Source: CAYRHS01 sp964424125 (GTDB lineage Bacteria; Actinomycetota; Acidimicrobiia; IMCC26256; JAOSJL01). From it: a DNA stretch of 11,033 bases. Within the stretch, counting starts at the first letter, position 1. Each line of letters begins with the position of its first letter. Below the pieces are notes generated by a model that saw only the letters and a program-made list of their open reading frames with translations, was not told the origin of the DNA and made no database searches. The stretch covers positions 1 to 11,033 of the forward strand of contig CAYRHS010000105.1 in NCBI GenBank assembly GCA_964424125.1, given 5' to 3'. The translations under genes and the position numbers were made by a program. Shown in pieces: positions 1 through 4,879 of the stretch.

Positions 1-101
1 AGCCCGAGCACGTCGACGACAACGTCGCCGCCTCCGGCCTCGACCTCGACCCGGCCCTGCTCGCGCAGGCCGGCGAGCTCCTGGCGCCCGTCGCGTTCTA
101 G
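1..101 (+). CDS. C-terminal fragment of a probable aldo/keto reductase (partial)
   Basis: The gene enters from the left edge. The visible frame (codons from position 3) encodes 32 residues beginning PEHVDDNVAASGLDL and ending in LLAPVAF before TAG at 99-101. The pattern of a P-E-x-V-x-x-N-V-A helix followed by a leucine-rich helix resembles the C-terminal end of aldo/keto reductases, NADPH-dependent oxidoreductases with a TIM-barrel fold, where this segment follows the cofactor-binding loop. No catalytic residue is in view, so the family call rests on this short tail only. The stop codon overlaps that of the convergent meaB in the palindrome CTAG (98-101). Confidence 0.5.
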   Translation, partial: PEHVDDNVAASGLDLDPALLAQAGELLAPVAF

Positions 102-1063
102 GCCGTCTCGTCGGGCACGCCGCCGACGAGCTCGTCGGCGGCACGGTAGGGATCGAGCTCCCGTGCCGCGACCCGCGCCGCGAGGTCGTCGAAGCCGGCT
201 CCCTCGCACAGGGCTTCGGCTCGCTGCTCCAGGGCCGCGGCGACGATGGCCTTCAGCTCGGTCCGCAGTCGCGCGTGGCGCCGGTCCGAGAGCTCGCCCC
301 GCTCGAACAGGTGCTCCCGGTGGGCGAGCACCGCATCCCAGAGCTCGGCGGTCCCCGTACCGTCGATCGCCACGGTCTCGGTGACGGGCGGCCGCCACGT
401 GCGCCCCGGGCTCGCGAGGTCCAGCATCGCCTCGAGGTCCCGCACCGCGTCACGCGCCCCGGCACGATCGGCCTTGTTCACGACGAACACGTCCGCGATC
501 TCGAGCAGGCCCGCCTTGTTCGCCTGGATGGCGTCACCCCAACCGGGGGTGACGACGACCACGGTCGTGTCGGCCTCGCCGGCGATCTCGACCTCCACCT
601 GCCCGACGCCGACCGTCTCCACGACGACCCAGGGCTTGCCCGCCGCGTCGAGCACCCGGATCGCCTGGGGAGTGGCGAGGGCCAGACCACCGAGATGCCC
701 CCGGGTCGCCATCGACCGGATGAAGACGCCGGGATCGGTGGCGTGGTCCTGCATGCGGATCCGATCCCCGAGGATCGCGCCCCCGCTGAACGGGCTCGTC
801 GGGTCGATGGCGAGCACGCCCACCTCGTCGCCGTCGCGCCGGATGCGCTCGACGAGCCGGTCGGTCAGCGTCGACTTCCCCGCCCCCGGGGCACCGGTGA
901 TCCCCACCGTGTACACGTCACCGGTGCGGGGGTAGAGCGCGGCGACGACCGCACGTGCCTCCGCGCCGCCGGTCTCGACCAGTGAGAGGAGTCGCGCGAC
1001 CGCGCCCCGATCCCCGTTGATCGCGGCGTCGACGAGGGAGTCGGCGCGGGGAGGCGACGGCAC
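98..1063 (-). CDS. meaB: MeaB/ArgK-type GTPase, methylmalonyl-CoA mutase chaperone
   Basis: 321 residues, a usual length for the family. MeaB is a cytosolic G3E-family P-loop GTPase that gates adenosylcobalamin delivery to methylmalonyl-CoA mutase and protects it from inactivation. Visible motifs are the Walker A loop GAPGAGKST (57-65), the family signature DPTSPFSGGAILGDRIRM (87-104), the switch-like ETVGVGQVEVE (149-159), and the G4 motif NKAD (196-199). The start is GTG at 1063; the N-terminus (ADSLVDAAINGDRGAVARLL) matches the usual start of the family. There is no clear Shine-Dalgarno, and the gene begins 22 bp after the NifU-domain gene stops, so the two are probably co-transcribed. The mutase subunits, often neighbours of meaB, are not in this window. 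The family call is near certain; its specific mutase partner (methylmalonyl-CoA or a related acyl-CoA mutase) is inferred. Confidence 0.95.
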   Translation of the reverse strand: MPSPPRADSLVDAAINGDRGAVARLLSLVETGGAEARAVVAALYPRTGDVYTVGITGAPGAGKSTLTDRLVERIRRDGDEVGVLAIDPTSPFSGGAILGDRIRMQDHATDPGVFIRSMATRGHLGGLALATPQAIRVLDAAGKPWVVVETVGVGQVEVEIAGEADTTVVVVTPGWGDAIQANKAGLLEIADVFVVNKADRAGARDAVRDLEAMLDLASPGRTWRPPVTETVAIDGTGTAELWDAVLAHREHLFERGELSDRRHARLRTELKAIVAAALEQRAEALCEGAGFDDLAARVAARELDPYRAADELVGGVPDETA

Positions 1064-1085
1064 GGCGCGGTTCGAGATCGGACCG

Positions 1086-1328
1086 TCAGTCGCCGACCTG
1101 GACGACCTCGGTGACGCCGTCGACGCGGTCCATGATGATCCGCTCGACGCCCGCCTTGAGGGTCATGGTCGAGATGGGGCACGTTCCGCAGGCGCCCACG
1201 AGCTCGACCGAGACTCGCCCCTCGTCGTCGATGTCGACGAGGCGGATGTCGCCGCCGTCCGCTTGCAGGGCCGGCCGGATGGCGTCGATCGCCTGCTGCA
1301 CACCCTCGGTCATCGTCTGGGTCCCCAT
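1086..1328 (-). CDS. NifU C-terminal-domain Fe-S cluster scaffold/carrier
   Basis: 80 residues, a single NifU C-terminal (Nfu) domain with no partner domain. Nfu proteins bind a labile [4Fe-4S] cluster, usually between two monomers, and pass it to apo-enzymes in the cytosol. The CxxC motif is in GACGTCPISTMTLKAGVE (45-62; Cys47 and Cys50), preceded by the LQADGGDIRLVDID segment typical of the domain. The ATG at 1328 is chosen because GGAG (minus strand, 1335-1338) lies 6 nt upstream; a second ATG five codons later has no better site. A longer open frame upstream is not needed for the domain. The gene is 22 bp from meaB and 108 bp downstream of murA, so an operon with meaB is likely. Confidence 0.9.
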   Translation of the reverse strand: MGTQTMTEGVQQAIDAIRPALQADGGDIRLVDIDDEGRVSVELVGACGTCPISTMTLKAGVERIIMDRVDGVTEVVQVGD

Positions 1329-1436
1329 CGATTGCTCCAACACCTCCAGTATCCCACCCCTTCCCCACCTCGGACGTTTCGGCGTCAGGAATGGGGAACT
1401 CCTCCCCCGGTCCTGGCGCCACAACCTCCAGGGGAG

Positions 1437-2693
1437 TCAGTCCGCGGCGGTGACGTCGGCGTCGACGGCGCGCAAGGCCCGCGCCAGGTCCGGGTAGCCC
1501 CGGTCGATGTGGCGGCGGTCGAGAACCACCGTCTCACCCTCGGCGGCGAGCCCGGCGAGCACGAGCGCCGCTCCGGCCCGGACGTCGAGGGCGCGCACCG
1601 GAGCCCCCGAGAGGCGTTCCACGCCACGGACGATCGCATGGCGCCCCTCGGTGCGCACGTCCGCGCCCATGCGGTTCAGCTCGTCGACGAACGTGTAGCG
1701 ACCTTCGAACACGTTCTCGGTGACGATCGCCGTGCCCTCGGAGACGCTGAGCACGGCGACGATCATCGGCATGAAATCCGTGGCGAAGCCCGGGAAGGGG
1801 AGCGTCGCGACGTCTACGGCGTGGGGGCGCCCGACCGACGAGACCCGCACGCCCTCGGGCGCAGCCGCGATCTTCACCCCCATCTCGCCGAGCTTGCGCG
1901 CGATCGCCTCGACGTGGTCGAGCCGCGCATCCTCGATGGTGATCTCACCGCCCGCGATGGCACAGGCCATGAGGAGGGTCCCCGTCTCGATCCGATCACC
2001 CATCACCCTCGAATCGACCGGCCGCAGCTCTTCGACTCCTTCGACCTCGATGAGTGAAGTCCCCGCTCCGGTCACGTGCGCGCCCATTCGGTTCAGGAAC
2101 ATCGCCAGGTCCGTGATCTCGGGTTCGCGCGCGGCGTTCTCGATCGTCGTCCTCCCGCGCGCCAGCACCGCCGCGGTGAGCAGGTTCTCGGTCGCGCCCA
2201 CGCTCGGGAACTCGAGCGCGATCGGCGCGCCGCGGAGCTGGGTGCATCGAGCCTCGATGAAGCCGTGGACGACGTCGAGCTCGGCGCCCATGTCGGTCAG
2301 CCCGCGGAAGTGCATGTCGAGCTTCCGGCTGCCGATGTTGTCACCGCCGGGCATCGCGACCCGCGCTTCGCCGCAGCGCGCGAGCAACGGCCCGAGCACG
2401 TTGATCGACGCTCGCATCCTGGTCACGAGCTCGTAGGGCGCCTCGGGACGCAGCTCGCCCGACGCGTCGATGCGGAGCACGTCGGGGCCGGTCCGGTCCA
2501 CCGTCGCGCCGATCGCCCGCAGCACGTCGCACATGACGTCGAGGTCCGCGACCGGGGGCATGTTCCGCAACCGGGTGGGCCCCGGGGCCATCAAGGCGGC
2601 GGCCATCTGCTTGAGGCCGCTGTTCTTGGTCGCCCCGGAGACGCGCACCGTTCCGGAGAGCGGCGGGCCCGGCCGCACGATCATGCGCTCCAC
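1437..2693 (-). CDS. murA: UDP-N-acetylglucosamine 1-carboxyvinyltransferase (Asp-type active site)
   Basis: MurA transfers enolpyruvate from PEP to UDP-GlcNAc, the first committed step of cytosolic peptidoglycan precursor synthesis. The protein is 418 residues from the GTG start, the length of the mycobacterial enzyme. Visible landmarks are GATKNSGLK (Lys23-Asn24, substrate binding), LEFPSVGATEN, ATLPFPGFATDFMPM, ENVFEGRYTFVDELNRMGA, RAGAALVLAGL and the terminal HIDRGYPDL. The catalytic loop is MPGGDNIGSRKLDMH, so Asp118 replaces the Cys of the E. coli enzyme. In Mycobacterium this substitution makes MurA insensitive to fosfomycin. GTG at 2693 gives MERMIVRPG, which aligns with the usual M-E-R-x-x-V start and lies 9 nt after a TACCAT -10-like box, suggesting a nearly leaderless mRNA. 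ATG at 2684 (415 residues, GGAG only 3 nt upstream) is the alternative. Confidence 0.96.
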   Translation of the reverse strand: MERMIVRPGPPLSGTVRVSGATKNSGLKQMAAALMAPGPTRLRNMPPVADLDVMCDVLRAIGATVDRTGPDVLRIDASGELRPEAPYELVTRMRASINVLGPLLARCGEARVAMPGGDNIGSRKLDMHFRGLTDMGAELDVVHGFIEARCTQLRGAPIALEFPSVGATENLLTAAVLARGRTTIENAAREPEITDLAMFLNRMGAHVTGAGTSLIEVEGVEELRPVDSRVMGDRIETGTLLMACAIAGGEITIEDARLDHVEAIARKLGEMGVKIAAAPEGVRVSSVGRPHAVDVATLPFPGFATDFMPMIVAVLSVSEGTAIVTENVFEGRYTFVDELNRMGADVRTEGRHAIVRGVERLSGAPVRALDVRAGAALVLAGLAAEGETVVLDRRHIDRGYPDLARALRAVDADVTAAD

Positions 2694-2702
2694 GAGGGAA
2701 CG

Positions 2703-2708
2703 ATGGTA
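2703..2708 (-). promoter_or_regulatory. Possible -10 box for murA
   Basis: On the minus strand this reads TACCAT, matching the actinobacterial TANNNT -10 pattern, and ends 9 nt before the GTG start of murA. A transcript starting about 7 nt downstream would have almost no 5' leader. No convincing -35 box is seen. The call is weak because the motif is short. Confidence 0.35.
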
Positions 2709-2743
2709 GGCGGAGGCGGCGGACGAACGCCCGTCGAGTCCTC

Positions 2744-2749
2744 TACGGT
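2744..2749 (+). promoter_or_regulatory. Possible -10 box upstream of the SCO6745-like remnant
   Basis: The hexamer TACGGT fits TANNNT. About 7 nt further on, at 2757, the reading frame has GTC where family N-termini would be expected to begin. A leaderless gene whose GTG start mutated to GTC would look like this. If ATG 2703 is the true start, the box has no role. Confidence 0.25.
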
Positions 2750-3231
2750 CCAGCCCGTCGATCCGGGTGCCGCCCGCCGGTGTTGGGAGCTCGCCGAGCC
2801 CGTCCACGCGATCGCCTACTTCGCCCCCGAAGTGCGGGCCGCGCTCGACGACGTGGGGATGCGCGAGTTCTGGATGGGGTATTCGCCGCCCGCGACGAGG
2901 GCGTGGGGCGCACCTCCTCCCGGTCGCCGAGGGACGCAGCACCTCGGAGCTCCAGCAGGTCGCGCGCGGTTGGAGCGAGGACGACTGGAAGCACGCCGCA
3001 CACGAGCTCCGGGCGCGCGGCTGGCTCGACGAGCGGGGTGAGCTCACAGACCTCGGTCGTGACACCCGGACCCGCATCGAGACCCGCACGGACGAGCTCG
3101 CGGCGGGCCCGCTGCACGTGCTCACCGATGACGATCGTGCGCACCTGTTCTCGGTCCTCGCATCGCTGCGCGACCGAGTGCTCGCGGCCGGCTCGATCCC
3201 GTCCCCGAACCCGATCGGGATCCCCCCCGTC

Positions 3232-3247
3232 GTCCGCAGCAGCGGAC
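3232..3247. repeat. Small perfect hairpin (6-bp arms, AGCA loop)
   Basis: GTCCGC (3232-3237) and GCGGAC (3242-3247) are exact inverted repeats around a 4-nt loop. It lies at the 3' end of the SCO6745-like remnant, 4 bp before the larger palindrome. There is no T-run, so it is not a classical intrinsic terminator. Confidence 0.5.
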
Positions 3248-3251
3248 CAGA

Positions 3252-3294
3252 GGGGCGTCGATAGGGGTCGCTGAGCGATCCCTATCGACGCCCC
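3252..3294. repeat. 43-bp palindromic repeat, copy 1 (near-perfect hairpin)
   Basis: Arms of 19 nt (3252-3270 and 3276-3294) pair completely except for one position that would be a G-U wobble in RNA, around a 5-nt loop CTGAG. The arms begin GGGGCGTCGATAGGG and end CCCTATCGACGCCCC. A related element lies at 3366-3408, so this looks like a dispersed REP-type palindrome rather than a one-off hairpin. It covers the stop codon of the SCO6745-like remnant. A run of C, not T, follows, which argues against a simple Rho-independent terminator, although a transcript roadblock between convergent genes is possible. Confidence 0.7.
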
Positions 3295-3317
3295 CCCGTC
3301 CTCGCTCTCGCCTCGGC

Positions 3318-3327
3318 NNNNNNNNNN
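3318..3327. other. Assembly gap (10 Ns)
   Basis: Ten consecutive N bases mark a gap of unknown true length. It sits between the two palindromic repeats, which would be expected to break short-read assembly. Any reading frame crossing it is unreliable, and the spacing of the flanking repeats may be wrong. Apart from the repeats, I see no gene in the interval 3265-3419. Confidence 0.95.
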
Positions 3328-3365
3328 GATCCAAGGCTTCACGTCGAGCATCCTTGCCAACCTGT

Positions 3366-3408
3366 GGGGCGTCGTTTGGGGTGGCTGCGCGACCCATATC
3401 GACGCCCC
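3366..3408. repeat. 43-bp palindromic repeat, copy 2 (imperfect)
   Basis: Same length and layout as copy 1: outer arms GGGGCGTCG (3366-3374) and CGACGCCCC (3400-3408) are exact, and the loop CTGCG differs at one base from CTGAG. The inner stem has mismatches at four or five positions. Read on the opposite strand, its start (GGGGCGTCGATATGGGTCGC) is closer to the start of copy 1, differing by one base, so the two copies may be in inverted orientation. It ends 12 bp before the stop of the crotonase gene. Confidence 0.65.
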
Positions 3409-3419
3409 TCGCCTGCTGC

Positions 3420-4211
3420 TCAGCGGCCCTTGAATTCGGGTGGGCGGCCCTCCATCGCCGCCGCGCCGGCTTCGCGGAGGTCGTCGGAGCGCAGACACTC
3501 GAGCTGGGTCTCGGCCTCGAGCCGCAACCCGTCGCGAAGTGACACGTCGAAGGAGCGGTTGATCAGCTTCTTCGTCCCGTGGAGCGCGAGCGGGGGACGC
3601 GCCGCGAGCTCCTCGGCCAGCGCCCGGGTGTGCTCGTCGAGCTCGTCGTCGTCCACGACTCGCTCGATCAGACCGATTCGGTACGCCTCCTCGGCGTCGA
3701 TCTTCGCCGAGAGGTACACGAGCTCCTTCGCCTTGCCCTCGCCCACCAGGCGGGGCAGTCGTTGCGTGCCGCCCAGGTCGGGGATGATGGCCCAGTTCAG
3801 CTCCAGGATCCCGAGCTGGGTCGTGCGAGCGGCGACCCGGAGGTCACACGCGAGCGCGCACTGGAGGCCCCCACCGAGCGCGTAACCGTGCAGCGCGGCG
3901 ATGGTCGGGAACGGCGCTTCCTCGAGCCAGTCGAATGCTGCCTGGAGCGCCTGGATGTCGGCAGCCGCCCGGGGCGCCCTCCCGCCCGAAGAGAGGACCT
4001 CGAGGTCGATCCCGCTCGAGAAGGCGCGGCCCGCGCCCTTGACGACGAGCGCGCGGATCTCCGGGTCGCCGACGAGCTTGCGACCGAGGTCGGCCATCTC
4101 GTGCCACATCTGGATCGTGAACGCGTTCAACCGGTCGGGCCGGTCGAGCGTCAATGTCGCGAGTGTGCCGACTCGCTCGTAGCGGAGGTTGTCGGTTGCG
4201 TACGAGTCCAT
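3420..4211 (-). CDS. Crotonase-family protein (enoyl-CoA hydratase/isomerase-like)
   Basis: 263 residues, the normal length for a single crotonase domain. These cytosolic enzymes bind acyl-CoA thioesters and stabilise an enolate in an oxyanion hole. The two oxyanion-hole segments are present: GRAFSSGIDL (61-70) and HGYALGGGLQCALACDLRVA (109-128). In classical hydratases the second carries GGG-C-E with catalytic Glu144; here it is GGGLQ, with Gln117. The other catalytic Glu is kept as Glu137 in LGILELNWAIIPDLGGTQRL. Hydration as in the rat enzyme is therefore doubtful; an isomerase or another crotonase reaction is possible. ATG 4211 is chosen because AAGGAG (4220-4225, minus) lies 8 nt upstream; the earlier in-frame ATG at 4256 would overlap the preceding gene. 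It is probably the last gene of the peptidase-hydrolase operon (26-bp gap). Fatty acid or other acyl-CoA breakdown is the likely context, by inference. Confidence 0.92.
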   Translation of the reverse strand: MDSYATDNLRYERVGTLATLTLDRPDRLNAFTIQMWHEMADLGRKLVGDPEIRALVVKGAGRAFSSGIDLEVLSSGGRAPRAAADIQALQAAFDWLEEAPFPTIAALHGYALGGGLQCALACDLRVAARTTQLGILELNWAIIPDLGGTQRLPRLVGEGKAKELVYLSAKIDAEEAYRIGLIERVVDDDELDEHTRALAEELAARPPLALHGTKKLINRSFDVSLRDGLRLEAETQLECLRSDDLREAGAAAMEGRPPEFKGR

Positions 4212-4219
4212 GGTCGGCG

Positions 4220-4225
4220 CTCCTT
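4220..4225 (-). promoter_or_regulatory. Shine-Dalgarno site fixing the crotonase start
   Basis: AAGGAG on the minus strand, 8 nt before ATG 4211. It decides between this start and the upstream in-frame ATG at 4256. Confidence 0.7.
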
Positions 4226-4237
4226 CGGTTCGGCCGG

Positions 4238-4879
4238 TTACAGCGATTGCACCCACGCCACGGCAGCCTCCGCGACTTGCTCGTCGACGTCCTCGCGGGT
4301 GAGGCCGCTCGACTTCAGGGGGCGAAACCCGTGGTCCGCGCTCTCGAGCCAGCGAAAGCGGACCGGTCCCCGGATGCGCCGGGCGGCCCGTTCCAGGTCG
4401 GGCCGCTTGGCCAGGCTGTCGCGGGTCCCGCTCACGAAGAGGACGGGAACGCGGAGCCTGGCGAAGTGATCGGCGCGAGCCTTCTCGGGCTTGCCGGCCG
4501 CGTGCAGCGGGTAGCCGAGGAGGAGCAGGCCGAGCGCGGGCGCCGGGTCGTCGGCGTCGCCGACGATCAGCGAGCTGTAACGGCCCCCCATCGAGCGGCC
4601 TCCGAGCACGAGCCGATCGGGGGACAGCTTCGTGCGCCGGGCGAGGGTGGCCGCGGCTTCGCGTGTCGCCGCCTCGAGCACCGCGGGTCGGTCGGGGGCC
4701 TTCTTGCCCGCCGTGCGGTACGGGTAGTCGAAGCGCAGGCTGGGGATCCCGGCGTCCTTCAGCGCGTTCGCCACGCGCTTCAGGACCGGCGCCTGACGGT
4801 CGGCACCCGCGCCGTGCGCCAGGAGAACGGCCCGGTCGACACCCTCCCGGGAACCCTGGAACGAGTACTTCAGGCTCAT
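4238..4879 (-). CDS. KANL3/Tex30-type alpha/beta hydrolase
   Basis: 213 residues, a compact alpha/beta-hydrolase fold without a lid domain, matching the bacterial KANL3/Tex30-like family often labelled dienelactone-hydrolase-like. Visible are LLAHGAGADR (19-28), the usual HGAG oxyanion segment; the nucleophile elbow GGRSMGGRYS (93-102; Ser96); the acid in SGTRDSLAKR (Asp154); and the histidine in SADHGFRPLK (His183). The whole catalytic triad is therefore present. The substrate is unknown; a soluble esterase is most likely. ATG 4879 overlaps the stop of the upstream S9 peptidase by four bases (ATGA), a sign of translational coupling. Confidence 0.87.
   Translation of the reverse strand: MSLKYSFQGSREGVDRAVLLAHGAGADRQAPVLKRVANALKDAGIPSLRFDYPYRTAGKKAPDRPAVLEAATREAAATLARRTKLSPDRLVLGGRSMGGRYSSLIVGDADDPAPALGLLLLGYPLHAAGKPEKARADHFARLRVPVLFVSGTRDSLAKRPDLERAARRIRGPVRFRWLESADHGFRPLKSSGLTREDVDEQVAEAAVAWVQSL

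Larger units (their letters stand above)
2703..3264 (+). pseudogene. SCO6745-like gene remnant, frame-disrupted and internally deleted
   Basis: Pieces of one gene lie in three frames. From ATG 2703 the first frame gives AARRCWELAEPVHAIAYFAP and VGMREFWMGY. Right after this the family motif continues in another frame as FAARDEGVG, as if one T were lost from TATTTCGCC near 2880-2886. The C-terminal half is in a third frame: QQVARGWSEDDWKHAAHE, RARGWLDERGELTD, TRIETRTDELA, LFSVLASLRDRV, then SIPSPNPIGIP. These blocks match, in order, the N-terminal and winged-helix-like C-terminal parts I recall for the actinobacterial SCO6745 family, whose function is not established. Together they make about 170-187 codons against roughly 270-290 in the family, so about 100 central codons are missing. 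The stop (3262-3264) lies inside a palindromic repeat. Assembly error near the Ns is a real alternative to decay. Confidence 0.6.

Noticed and set aside
2694..3125. N-terminal extension of murA on the minus strand
   Set aside because: Low-complexity, no similarity to MurA, and antisense to conserved SCO6745-like blocks; the MurA fold starts at MERMIV or MIVRPG.
3252..3294. Classical Rho-independent terminator
   Set aside because: The stem is excellent, but it is followed by C residues rather than a T-run, and a second related copy points to a repeat family.
3252..3408. CRISPR array or insertion-sequence ends
   Set aside because: Only two copies, each palindromic with no spacer series, no transposase gene and no target-site duplication visible.
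3122..3498. Minus-strand coding frames running through the Ns and both palindromes
   Set aside because: They depend on unknown bases, repeat the palindrome-derived peptides and show no domain; the gap length is not known to preserve frame.
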